This document shows, in pieces, positions 18,486 through 25,988 of a stretch of 64,000 bases of DNA. The position numbers were made by a program, and so were the translations under genes. Source of the DNA: Citrobacter sp. Marseille-Q6884 (lineage in GTDB: Bacteria > Pseudomonadota > Gammaproteobacteria > Enterobacterales > Enterobacteriaceae). Position 1 is the stretch's first letter. Every line of letters starts with the position of its first letter. The notes under the pieces were generated by a model. The model was not told where the DNA came from. It searched no databases and saw only the letters and a program-made list of their open reading frames with translations. The DNA is taken from positions 2,480,001 to 2,544,000 of the forward strand of contig NZ_CAMDRE010000001.1 in NCBI RefSeq assembly GCF_945906775.1. Direction: 5' to 3'.

Positions 18486-18509
18486 GCCCTCTCCTTAACG
18501 GGGGAGGGC
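18486..18509 (+). terminator. Hairpin between cstA and ybdD
   Basis: GCCCTCTCC and GGGGAGGGC form a 9-bp stem with one G-T wobble around a 6-base loop, followed by only a short GTTTG. It lies in the 64-bp gap between cstA and ybdD. It may attenuate read-through or stabilise the cstA message; a full terminator seems unlikely given the conserved cstA-ybdD pairing. Confidence 0.45.
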
Positions 18510-18531
18510 GTTTGTATGACAGGGAATCACT

Positions 18532-18729
18532 ATGTTTGAAACACTCTCAAAAGCCGGGAAATATTTAGGTCAAACCGCCCGGTTAATGATCGGCGTACCG
18601 GATTATGACAACTATGTCGAGCACATGCGCGTCACCCACCCGGATCAGACGCCAATGACCTATGAAGAATTTTTCCGTGAGCGGCAGGATGCGCGATATG
18701 GCGGGAAAGGTGGCGCACGCTGCTGCTAA
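18532..18729 (+). CDS. ybdD: Small protein YbdD (YbdD/YjiX family)
   Basis: A 65-residue protein, the same length as E. coli YbdD. Family features: an N-terminal amphipathic stretch, then PDYDNYVEHMRVTHPD and a Cys-Cys C-terminus (GGARCC). YbdD and its paralogue YjiX are encoded beside CstA and BtsT respectively and are thought to be needed for transport by them. The start is preceded by AGGG. A REP-like palindrome follows 43 bp after the stop. Confidence 0.93.
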   Translation: MFETLSKAGKYLGQTARLMIGVPDYDNYVEHMRVTHPDQTPMTYEEFFRERQDARYGGKGGARCC

Positions 18730-18772
18730 TGCTCTTAATCATTCGAGCATTTGACGTTGTAATGCGTTCCTG

Positions 18773-18798
18773 GCCTGATAAGCGTAGCGCTATCAGGC
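18773..18798. repeat. REP-like palindrome
   Basis: GCCTGATA and TATCAGGC pair around AGCGTAGCGC, the typical shape and sequence of an enterobacterial repetitive extragenic palindrome. It lies between the convergent ybdD and ybdH stops and probably serves as a transcript 3' end for both. Confidence 0.75.
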
Positions 18799-18809
18799 AC
18801 AATCAACGA

Positions 18810-19898
18810 TTAAACCGTGAACGATTCTACCTTTTCAAATGCGGCGCGCAGGGTTGCGGGCGTTAACGTGACGGGCAGCGAATGAATGGATTCTACCGGA
18901 CGCAGGGTATGTGCAATCACCTTCTCGATCTCTGCGTGGTTATCAATATCCACCGCTAACTGGGCCAGTCGGGTCGGCAGATTGAACCGCTGGTAAGCGG
19001 CAATCAGCTGCGCCAGAACATCATCCTGTCCCAGCAGCGCGCTCTGAACCAGAATGCCGTACGCGACCTTAGTGCCATGTAAAAACTGTTCGGTTTGCGG
19101 CAGTACCGTCAGCCCGTTATGCACTGAATGTGCGGCGGCCACGCGGGTATACCGTTCACCCAGACCGCCGACCATTCCCCCGCCGGCGATGATGGCATCG
19201 ACCACATCGCAAAAAGCCTGCGTCAATTCCCCACGTTGTTGATCTGCCAGCGCCTGTTCGCTGCTCTGGAGCAGGACGTCACGGATTGCCAGTGCGCCGT
19301 TGAGCCCCAGGCGCACGGTCAGAGGCAATGTTTCAGGCTGCGGCGCAAGCACGACCGCTTCATACCATTTCGCCAGCGTGTCGCCGATACCTGCCAGTAA
19401 ATACGCTTCTGGTGCATTGAGAATGATCTGGGGTTCCACCAGTACCAGAAAATTGGCGTCATCGAATATCTCGAAATGCAGCGCCTGACCGGCATCGTTG
19501 TACCAGACTGAGAGCGGTGTCCAGGCGGCACAGGTGGCGGCAATCGTTGGGATGGCAACGAAAGGTAGATTAAGCCGACGCGCCAGCGCTTTGGCCGTGT
19601 CGAGCATCGTGCCGCCACCCACGCCAATCACGACGCTGCGATTGTCGCCAGCGTCTTTTGCCAGTTGCTGAACGTCTGTTTCACTGCAATGGCCAGTAAA
19701 AAGCAGGTGCTTCGCATCGGCAAGCGTAAAGGCATCCGGCAGCCAGGGACGCGCGGCGGCGATGGCGCGTTCGCCATACACCCAGACGGCGCGTGCGAGT
19801 TGTTCAGGGGAGAAAAAATCGTTCAGTCTGGAGAGACTGCCGGTATGGGAAAAATAATTGGCCGGGCCGGTGACGACGCGAATTTCGGTGTGACTCAT
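18810..19898 (-). CDS. hcxA: Hydroxycarboxylate dehydrogenase YbdH/HcxA
   Basis: A 362-residue member of the iron-containing alcohol dehydrogenase / glycerol dehydrogenase family, the same length as E. coli YbdH. The E. coli enzyme reduces 2-oxo acids such as 2-oxoglutarate and 2-oxobutyrate with NAD(P)H. The nucleotide-binding GVGGGTMLDTAKAL is at about residues 90-103, and the metal-binding histidines lie in AAAHSVHNGL near 255-264. It is divergent from ybdL, with a MetJ-like operator between them, which suggests a link to methionine-related 2-oxo acids (inference). Confidence 0.88.
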   Translation of the reverse strand: MSHTEIRVVTGPANYFSHTGSLSRLNDFFSPEQLARAVWVYGERAIAAARPWLPDAFTLADAKHLLFTGHCSETDVQQLAKDAGDNRSVVIGVGGGTMLDTAKALARRLNLPFVAIPTIAATCAAWTPLSVWYNDAGQALHFEIFDDANFLVLVEPQIILNAPEAYLLAGIGDTLAKWYEAVVLAPQPETLPLTVRLGLNGALAIRDVLLQSSEQALADQQRGELTQAFCDVVDAIIAGGGMVGGLGERYTRVAAAHSVHNGLTVLPQTEQFLHGTKVAYGILVQSALLGQDDVLAQLIAAYQRFNLPTRLAQLAVDIDNHAEIEKVIAHTLRPVESIHSLPVTLTPATLRAAFEKVESFTV

Positions 19899-19946
19899 AT
19901 TGTGTTGTCCTTTTAGCTGTCCTGTCCAGGCAGGTTATTTTTATAT

Positions 19947-19962
19947 AGACGTCTGAACGTCT
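19947..19962. promoter_or_regulatory. Tandem MetJ boxes between ybdH and ybdL
   Basis: AGACGTCT at 19947-19954 is a perfect MetJ met-box and is followed at once by GAACGTCT, a 6-of-8 match, in the tandem 8-bp arrangement MetJ needs. It lies just upstream of a good promoter for ybdL (TTGCCA at 19966-19971, TATAGT at 19988-19993, 16-bp spacer). It is 48 bp upstream of the ybdH start, so both genes may be repressed when S-adenosylmethionine is plentiful. Confidence 0.75.
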
Positions 19963-19965
19963 TGA

Positions 19966-19993
19966 TTGCCAAATACTAGCATCGTGTTATAGT
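19966..19993 (+). promoter_or_regulatory. Putative ybdL promoter
   Basis: A -35-like TTGCCA and a -10-like TATAGT are separated by 16 bp, ending 37 bp before the ybdL ATG. The MetJ-like operator abuts the -35 element. Confidence 0.5.
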
Positions 19994-20030
19994 GGCTTCA
20001 ACAACAACATCACCTGTCGGGATAACAATA

Positions 20031-21191
20031 ATGAGTAATAACCCACTGATTGTTCAAAGCAAACTACCCAATCTGGGCACCACAATCTTTACGCAAATGA
20101 GTGCGCTGGCGCAGGCGCATCAGGCGATTAATCTCTCTCAGGGATTTCCTGATTTTGATGGTCCGCACTATTTACAAGCGCGTCTGGCGTATCACGTGGC
20201 GCAAGGCGCGAATCAATATGCGCCGATGACGGGCGTGCAGGCGCTACGTGAAGCGATTGCCGACAAGACTGCCGGGTTATACGGCTACACGCCGGATGCA
20301 AACAGTGAAGTGACTGTGACGGCCGGAGCCACGGAAGCGTTGTATGCCGCCATTACCGCCCTGGTTCGACCCGGAGATGAGGTCATCTGTTTTGATCCAA
20401 GCTACGACAGCTATGCGCCTGCGGTAGCGTTGTCCGGCGGCGTCGTTAAACGTATTGCGCTGCAGCCGCCGCATTTTCGTGTGGACTGGCAGGCATTTGC
20501 CGCGTTGCTGAGCGATCGTACCCGCCTGGTTATCCTCAATACGCCACACAATCCTTCTGCCACCGTCTGGTGTCAGGCGGATTTTGATGCGTTGTGGCAA
20601 GCAATTAAAGATCGCGAGATTTTTGTCGTCAGTGATGAAGTCTATGAACATATCTGTTTTGCGACACAAGGGCACGTCAGCGTACTGGCGCATGCGCAGC
20701 TGAGGGAGCGTGCGGTTGCCGTTTCCTCATTCGGTAAAACCTATCATATGACCGGCTGGAAGGTTGGGTACTGTGTTGCGCCGCAGGCTATCAGCGTGGA
20801 GCTACGCAAAGTGCATCAGTATTTGACCTTTTCGGTCAATACTCCGGCACAGTTGGCACTGGCGGATATGCTGCGGGAAGATCCGGCGCACTACCGCGAT
20901 CTGCCCGCGTTTTATCAGCAAAAACGCGATGTTCTGGTCAACGCGCTGCGCGACAGTCGGCTGGAAATTCTGCCCAGCGAAGGCACCTATTTTTTGCTGA
21001 TTGATTACAGCGCAGTCTCTGAGCTCAACGATGTTGAATTTTGCCAGTGGCTGACCAAAGAGGTGGGCGTTGCCGCGATCCCGTTGTCCGTGTTCTGCGC
21101 CGATCCGTTCCCCCACAAATTGATTCGATTATGCTTTGCCAAGCAAGAATCGACGCTGCTGGCGGCGGCAGAACGCCTGTCGTCGCTGTAG
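20031..21191 (+). CDS. ybdL: Methionine aminotransferase YbdL, PLP-dependent
   Basis: A 386-residue class I/II aminotransferase (E. coli 386). E. coli YbdL prefers methionine, and also histidine and phenylalanine, converting methionine to 4-methylthio-2-oxobutanoate. Motifs: NLSQGFPDFDGP near residue 34, NTPHNPS at 170-176, DEVYEH at 202-207 and the PLP lysine K236 in SSFGKTYHMTGWK. The ATG at 20031 matches the known N-terminus; the frame is open to 19992 but that part overlaps the promoter. The stop is directly next to the ybdM stop on the other strand, with no base between them. Confidence 0.94.
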   Translation: MSNNPLIVQSKLPNLGTTIFTQMSALAQAHQAINLSQGFPDFDGPHYLQARLAYHVAQGANQYAPMTGVQALREAIADKTAGLYGYTPDANSEVTVTAGATEALYAAITALVRPGDEVICFDPSYDSYAPAVALSGGVVKRIALQPPHFRVDWQAFAALLSDRTRLVILNTPHNPSATVWCQADFDALWQAIKDREIFVVSDEVYEHICFATQGHVSVLAHAQLRERAVAVSSFGKTYHMTGWKVGYCVAPQAISVELRKVHQYLTFSVNTPAQLALADMLREDPAHYRDLPAFYQQKRDVLVNALRDSRLEILPSEGTYFLLIDYSAVSELNDVEFCQWLTKEVGVAAIPLSVFCADPFPHKLIRLCFAKQESTLLAAAERLSSL

Positions 21192-21821
21192 CTATTTCAC
21201 CGTCCAGGCTTTGGAGAATCGGCGGTCGGCAAATAATTCCTGCAGGCCGTTGATTTGCTTCAGGCGTAACACTTCATCGCTGTCCATGCCTAACTCTTTC
21301 CCCATTTTCTCGTCGCTCCAGCCTAATTGCGCGAGTTCACGAACGATTTCTGACATCGCGTGGATTTGATGACGGCCACGGGCGCGATTGTGACGGATTG
21401 TCGCCGCCATGCGTTCATGACGATCGCCCTGTAAACAGGCGACGGGCAGATAACCTTTCAACCGGGAATGAAGCGAAGGTTTGCCTGTACCTAATTCGTG
21501 GCGGTGGAAACCATCAACGATTTCATAGACTTCATCTGTTGATTGCACCACAACGATGGGCTGCGTGAACCCGTCTGTTTCGATGGACTTCAGGAGAAGC
21601 TTTTTCTCGGGCGGCGCCACGTTGTTAGGATTGTAGTCATTCGGTGAGACCGCTTCGTTTTTGACCCACAATACACAATCTACGGGCTCTTCACGAAAAG
21701 GACTGACACGGTGGATCGCCATTCTGAATTCATTTATCGCGGCAATGCGCTCTTCTTCCGGTAGATCAGAGAGAAAGTGCGTAATTTCCTGCGTTAATCG
21801 TTGTTGCATAAGAGACCCCAT
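21192..21821 (-). CDS. ybdM: ParB-like protein YbdM (IbrB homologue)
   Basis: A 209-residue protein with a ParB/Srx-like domain: NDYNPN at 61-66, DGFTQPIVV at 83-91 and the DGFHRHE box at 103-109, followed by a helix-turn-helix-like C-terminal half (ELGMDSDEVLRLKQ). The ParB-like fold is known in DNA-binding, CTPase and kinase proteins; no activity is established for YbdM. It overlaps the end of ybdN by 28 bp, so the pair is co-translated. The start at 21821 has no clear ribosome site; an ATG at 21809 has GGGG just upstream and is an equal candidate. YbdM is homologous to IbrB, which works with IbrA to activate eib genes in some E. coli. Confidence 0.85.
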   Translation of the reverse strand: MGSLMQQRLTQEITHFLSDLPEEERIAAINEFRMAIHRVSPFREEPVDCVLWVKNEAVSPNDYNPNNVAPPEKKLLLKSIETDGFTQPIVVVQSTDEVYEIVDGFHRHELGTGKPSLHSRLKGYLPVACLQGDRHERMAATIRHNRARGRHQIHAMSEIVRELAQLGWSDEKMGKELGMDSDEVLRLKQINGLQELFADRRFSKAWTVK

Positions 21822-23017
21822 TCATGACGTTTTGCTTTCATTCGTTCGGAATAACGTTGGTAGTTTTTCGATTTTGTTGGACTGAATGAGAGAGCCCGGC
21901 ACCAGTAATCATTATTCAGGATCACTTTGCAGATACGCCGCCACGATGGGATATCTTTCGAACCAATATCCCCCTCCTGCGTCTGAGGGATCGCGTTGAT
22001 TCCTTTTTTTCTGTACCACTGCAGGTAGACGGCAATTTTATTGCGGTAATGTTCTGCCGTCTGTTCAGGCATGCTGTTCAACAGTAACAGGGCATACTCT
22101 TCCCAGCTTAGGTGTTCTGGTTTGAGTATTTTGCGGTGACCGTAAAAATGGTTATCCTGGCCGGCGTAAATCCCTCCGCTTTTCACACCGCTGACGCGGG
22201 CGCACATGGCTGCCCAGCGTTCCGGTTCAATGACGTGATACAGCCATAGCCCCTGGCGTTGCTCTGGTCCAAAAGGTTCACAAATGCGCATATAACGTGT
22301 CGGGACGCCAGCCTGGTACATCAGGTTATACAGGGGATTACACGTTTTTTGTGTTTTCGCGAACCATGTCCAGATGTCGGCGGTTTTCCAGTCGTAAAGC
22401 GGATAGATATACCAGGTATGACCGCCAGGCGCTGCGGTAGTCCAGGGTTTATCATCGGCGAAGCGCTGTTTTCGCGAGTTGGCAATAGCAACAAAGCGGT
22501 TATATGACTCGTCGGCGCGTATGCCGACCATCATGGCGGCGGGGCGTTTTTCTGAAAACCAATCCGCAAAATCACGAACAAAAAGTTCAAAGGTCATGCC
22601 GGGTTGATAAAAAGGAAAAAAGGTCGGGTCGGTAATGGCGTCGTCGGGAGGATGGCGAACCCACTGTGTATTCGGTTCCCAACATTGCCATTCGGGTTGA
22701 TATTGTGAAAGTGAATTTTGTGTTGTGAGTGGCAATGCCACCCAATAAAACTGCTCAATCACATCGGAATAATATTTTCGTAATGTCTCAACATACTCGA
22801 TAGTGCATGAAAACTGTGCCTCCCAGTCAATAAACAAAACGCTGATTTTTTTATCTAATTTCCGCGCGAGCATGGCGGTTAAATGTAGCATGAGCCCGGA
22901 ATCTTTTCCTCCGGAGAACGAAACGCATACGCGCGGTAAATTTTCGAGCGTCCAGCTAATGCGTTCCTGAGCCGCTTCCAGTACATTTTGATTAAGTGGG
23001 ATTTTATAAATAGACAT
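21794..23017 (-). CDS. ybdN: PAPS-reductase-like protein YbdN (IbrA homologue)
   Basis: A 407-residue protein (E. coli 406) of the phosphoadenosine-phosphosulfate reductase / ATP pyrophosphatase superfamily. The PP-loop SFSGGKDSG is at residues 33-41, so ATP binding is likely. The rest matches the DUF3440 type rather than true CysH, and the CysH C-terminal ECG(I)H cysteine motif is not present, so sulfate reduction is unlikely. It is homologous to IbrA and is always paired with a ParB-like partner, here ybdM, which overlaps its end. It belongs to an AT-richer block with ybdO. Its molecular function is unknown. Confidence 0.87.
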   Translation of the reverse strand: MSIYKIPLNQNVLEAAQERISWTLENLPRVCVSFSGGKDSGLMLHLTAMLARKLDKKISVLFIDWEAQFSCTIEYVETLRKYYSDVIEQFYWVALPLTTQNSLSQYQPEWQCWEPNTQWVRHPPDDAITDPTFFPFYQPGMTFELFVRDFADWFSEKRPAAMMVGIRADESYNRFVAIANSRKQRFADDKPWTTAAPGGHTWYIYPLYDWKTADIWTWFAKTQKTCNPLYNLMYQAGVPTRYMRICEPFGPEQRQGLWLYHVIEPERWAAMCARVSGVKSGGIYAGQDNHFYGHRKILKPEHLSWEEYALLLLNSMPEQTAEHYRNKIAVYLQWYRKKGINAIPQTQEGDIGSKDIPSWRRICKVILNNDYWCRALSFSPTKSKNYQRYSERMKAKRHEWGLLCNND

Positions 23018-23165
23018 ATCAAATCCATATAGAGATACGACTGGTTACACTCCTGAAAATGCTTGCAGTAAGATATGCTATTTTTGGCGGTGTGCAAAAT
23101 TTATATGTATTTATCTATATGTTACATGCGTTATTTGTTTTCATTCACGGTATGTATGTGTTTAT

Positions 23166-24092
23166 CTACACCGATGTGTTATCTGTTTGAAAACGGGTAT
23201 CTGTTATTCTTTTTATCGAATCAGCAAACCCTTTGTTGTTGAGAGAGGCTCTGTTGTACATGAGATAGAGTTGCACGGCAGGTAAGTCCATATCTATATC
23301 GATCGCTTTAATATTAAGCATGGGGGCGTAAAATGTGTAAAATTCTTTTGGGATCAGGCCAATAATATCTGTGTCAGCAATGATATTGGTTATGGAGACT
23401 AAAGAATCACTGTAGAAACCAATTTTTCGGTTGGTCAAAAACGCGTCGGCTCTGGATTGAAAGCCTTTGATTCCCGACTCCTCAGACAAAAAGTATGTAA
23501 ACTGTTCTTCGAGTAACTGTTCAATCGTACTGGCAGCATTGATTCTGGGGTGATTTGTATTGCAAATCAGTACGCTTTCAATGGTTTTGAAGGGTGTACA
23601 AATAATAGAACGATTAACGGTAGGCGATGCTGTGACGATCAAATCTGCTTTTCGGTAAGCCAGTAAATCTTCAGCCGTTTCAGCAGACATTAATATGTCA
23701 CGATGTTCAATTTCAATATTCGCATCTTCCCGGAGATAGTGAACCAAATCCATGACGCCTGCGGTAATAATAATTTGTGGACTGTAAATAATGAATTTTT
23801 TCTTTAACGTGGAGCTATGCATGATACTGATGGTTTGCTCCAGACTGTTGAGGTTATTTTCAAGGTGATAGTGAAGGTTCATGCCCGTCACTGTCGGCGT
23901 AATGCCCTTACCCGAACGAATAAATAGCGGGTCATTAAACTGTGTGCGGAGCCTTTGCAGTGACTGGCTTACCGCTGAAGGGGTAATGTACAGCGTTTCT
24001 GCCGCTTTGCTGATACTTAAGTGTTGGTAAATACATTCAAAAATAACCAACAGGTTGAGATCGAATTTTTTTAGATCATAGAGATTTGCCAT
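23166..24092 (-). CDS. ybdO: LysR-family regulator YbdO
   Basis: A 308-residue LysR-type regulator, near the usual 300. The N-terminal helix-turn-helix lies at about residues 22-50 (SISKAAETLYITPSAVSQSLQRL) and is followed by the linker helix and an effector-binding domain with no clear ligand signature. It is read in the same direction as ybdN but 148 bp upstream of it, so it could regulate ybdNM. Its coding sequence is visibly AT-richer than its neighbours. The E. coli orthologue has been linked to citrate sensing and capsule expression; I cannot confirm that role from this sequence. Confidence 0.88.
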   Translation of the reverse strand: MANLYDLKKFDLNLLVIFECIYQHLSISKAAETLYITPSAVSQSLQRLRTQFNDPLFIRSGKGITPTVTGMNLHYHLENNLNSLEQTISIMHSSTLKKKFIIYSPQIIITAGVMDLVHYLREDANIEIEHRDILMSAETAEDLLAYRKADLIVTASPTVNRSIICTPFKTIESVLICNTNHPRINAASTIEQLLEEQFTYFLSEESGIKGFQSRADAFLTNRKIGFYSDSLVSITNIIADTDIIGLIPKEFYTFYAPMLNIKAIDIDMDLPAVQLYLMYNRASLNNKGFADSIKRITDTRFQTDNTSV

Positions 24093-24258
24093 CTATGTAT
24101 TCCCATTACAGTATTGTGAGCTTGAGGTTAAAACATTCTATTTTTATATATTACATAGTGTAATTATTTAACTGTAAAATATTTCGTGGGCTTAATATGC
24201 TATTAATAAAAACTAAAATAACACAGCCAGTATCTGTTTTACGAGGGAAATATTTAAC

Positions 24259-24291
24259 GAGTGATTGAAATGAGAACGATAACAATCACTC
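24259..24291 (-). terminator. Probable terminator after dsbG
   Basis: A perfect 9-bp inverted repeat (GAGTGATTG at 24259-24267, complement at 24283-24291) with a 15-base loop starts 13 bp beyond the dsbG stop. The T tract on the minus strand is poor, so confidence is moderate. Confidence 0.5.
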
Positions 24292-24303
24292 TTTGGGTTA
24301 TCT

Positions 24304-25050
24304 TTATTTATTTCCCATTATAATGTTTAACTTCTCTTTATCCGGTAAACCCACTTCCTGTTGTAACGTATTGTCCTTACTCATGTAATAGATCGCCGGT
24401 GTCACGTTGGCGCCTAAATCATCCATCAACTTTTGATTGATATTCAGCGTCTTCATCTGTTCTGGAGGGACCGATGACGGGATTTCCAGCGTCAATTTGC
24501 CGCCTGATGCTTCATAGTCATGCCAGGTTTTAGCGGGATCTTTGGTTGCCAGAATCGCTGCGGCGGTTGCCGGACTTTCTGGTTTGATCACGCCAACCAG
24601 TAACGTACGCAGTTGAACTTTGCCGGCGTCTACCCATGGTCTTGCCTGTTGCCAGAACTGTTTACAATAAGGGCAGAAGGGATCGGCAAACACGTAGACA
24701 ACAACCGGCGCGTCTTTTTTTCCATCCAGAATCCACGGCGCTTTTTCCATGCGCTGCCACATTTCACGACCTGCGGGCGCATAAATCTCTTTTTCGATTA
24801 ACGCATTACTGAGGTTTTCACCTTTTTCATTATACATGTAGCCGGAAATGGCGTGTTTACCGTCGGGCGTGACATAGATCGTCACTCCCATGTCCTGATA
24901 TTTTCCCAGGTAGCCCTTCAGTCCGCCTGGCGCATCAAAAGGTTTCAGGATCGTAATTCCCTGTTTTTCGATGGCTTTCACCGGAGCCGGTAACTCTTCG
25001 GCATGTACGACAGCAGGTAACAGGGCTAACAGTAATGTGCGCTTTAGCAT
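24304..25050 (-). CDS. dsbG: Thiol:disulfide interchange protein DsbG
   Basis: A 248-residue periplasmic disulfide isomerase/reductase, the same length as E. coli DsbG. A signal peptide ends near HA at residue 17. An N-terminal dimerisation domain (about 18-80) precedes a thioredoxin domain with the active-site CPYC at residues 126-129. DsbG keeps lone protein cysteines reduced in the periplasm and is recycled by DsbD. It is divergent from ahpC, and an OxyR-like site lies 37-73 bp upstream of its start, in keeping with OxyR control of dsbG in E. coli. Confidence 0.96.
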   Translation of the reverse strand: MLKRTLLLALLPAVVHAEELPAPVKAIEKQGITILKPFDAPGGLKGYLGKYQDMGVTIYVTPDGKHAISGYMYNEKGENLSNALIEKEIYAPAGREMWQRMEKAPWILDGKKDAPVVVYVFADPFCPYCKQFWQQARPWVDAGKVQLRTLLVGVIKPESPATAAAILATKDPAKTWHDYEASGGKLTLEIPSSVPPEQMKTLNINQKLMDDLGANVTPAIYYMSKDNTLQQEVGLPDKEKLNIIMGNK

Positions 25051-25086
25051 TGATTTTCCTTATAAAATTCGCAAGAAAGGGCGCCA

Positions 25087-25123
25087 GATTGTAAAACCTA
25101 TCACAGCCATAGGTAAGATCGAC
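25087..25123. promoter_or_regulatory. OxyR-like binding site
   Basis: The central CTAT-N7-ATAG of the OxyR consensus is exact (CTAT at 25098-25101, ATAG at 25109-25112), and the flanking spacers carry the expected T and A positions on both sides. The outer quarter-sites (GATT and CGAC) are degenerate, which is common. Peroxide induction of dsbG and perhaps ahpC is expected. Confidence 0.7.
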
Positions 25124-25232
25124 GCTCCGTCGATTGCCCTTTCTTTGGTTGGGTGATGTAATCCCAATCGCTGTTACAACCTTTGTTAAGGTAATGTAGA
25201 GCGCAACACTTAGCCAGTTCTGCTGGCGCCGA

Positions 25233-25285
25233 GGTTACTTACGGGTAACCCGGGTAATGGGGCTCCCTGCAAAGGGGGCCTTTTT
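25233..25285 (+). terminator. Terminator-like double hairpin upstream of ahpC
   Basis: First a 6-bp stem (GGTTAC/GTAACC at 25233-25250), then an 8-bp stem GGCTCCCT/AGGGGGCC (25261-25268 with 25273-25280, one G-T wobble, GCAA loop) followed by five T. On the plus strand this has the form of a Rho-independent terminator, yet it lies about 137 bp before the ahpC start and after no plus-strand gene. It is either an attenuator in the ahpC leader or the end of a small RNA. Confidence 0.55.
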
Positions 25286-25421
25286 ACTTTTGGCTCAAAG
25301 TTCACAATGGGTTTGAGTCGGTTGTTAGTTAACGCTTATTGATTTGATAAAGGAAACGCATTAGCCCTGTTCAGCAATTTTCGTTAACTTATCCCTCAAC
25401 GAAAACACGGAGGAAGTACAG

Positions 25422-25985
25422 ATGTCTTTGATTAACACCAAAATTAAACCTTTCAAAAACCAGGCATTCAAAAACGGCGAATTCATCGAAGTCACCGAGA
25501 AAGATACCGAAGGTCGTTGGAGTGTCTTCTTCTTCTACCCGGCTGACTTTACTTTCGTTTGCCCGACCGAACTGGGTGACGTTGCAGACCATTACCAAGA
25601 ACTGCAGAAGCTGGGCGTAGACGTTTACTCTGTGTCTACCGACACCCACTTTACTCACAAAGCATGGCACAGCAGCTCTGAAACCATCGCGAAAATCAAA
25701 TATGCGATGATCGGCGACCCGACCGGCGCCCTGACCCGTAATTTCGACAATATGCGTGAAGATGAAGGTCTGGCTGACCGCGCAACTTTCGTTGTTGACC
25801 CGCAGGGTATCATTCAGGCTATCGAAGTTACCGCTGAAGGTATCGGCCGTGATGCATCTGACCTGCTGCGTAAAATCAAAGCGGCTCAGTATGTTGCGTC
25901 TCACCCAGGCGAAGTTTGCCCGGCTAAATGGAAAGAAGGTGAAGCGACTCTGGCCCCGTCTCTGGACCTGGTCGGTAAAATCTAA
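25422..25985 (+). CDS. ahpC: Alkyl hydroperoxide reductase subunit C (peroxiredoxin)
   Basis: A 187-residue typical 2-Cys peroxiredoxin, the same length as in E. coli. Peroxidatic C47 lies in FTFVCPTE and resolving C166 in GEVCPAKW. AhpC is the main scavenger of internally made hydrogen peroxide and reduces organic peroxides; AhpF re-reduces it. Codon use is strongly biased to preferred codons, as expected for an abundant protein, and the ribosome site is a near-perfect GGAGG. An ERIC repeat separates it from ahpF. Confidence 0.98.
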   Translation: MSLINTKIKPFKNQAFKNGEFIEVTEKDTEGRWSVFFFYPADFTFVCPTELGDVADHYQELQKLGVDVYSVSTDTHFTHKAWHSSSETIAKIKYAMIGDPTGALTRNFDNMREDEGLADRATFVVDPQGIIQAIEVTAEGIGRDASDLLRKIKAAQYVASHPGEVCPAKWKEGEATLAPSLDLVGKI

Positions 25986-25988
25986 ATT

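Larger units (their letters stand above)
25051..25421. other. 371-bp dsbG/ahpC divergent control region
   Basis: No open frame of note. It holds an OxyR-like site near dsbG (25087-25123), two consecutive hairpins in the ahpC direction (25233-25250 and 25261-25285, the second with a T tract), and the ahpC ribosome site GGAGG 8-9 bases before the ATG. The distance from the OxyR site to ahpC suggests a leader of up to about 200 bases, or a short independent transcript. Confidence 0.7.

Noticed and set aside
18740..18810. Possible short gene or sRNA between ybdD and ybdH
   Set aside because: The only structure is a REP-like palindrome, which is better explained as a repeat or transcript end.
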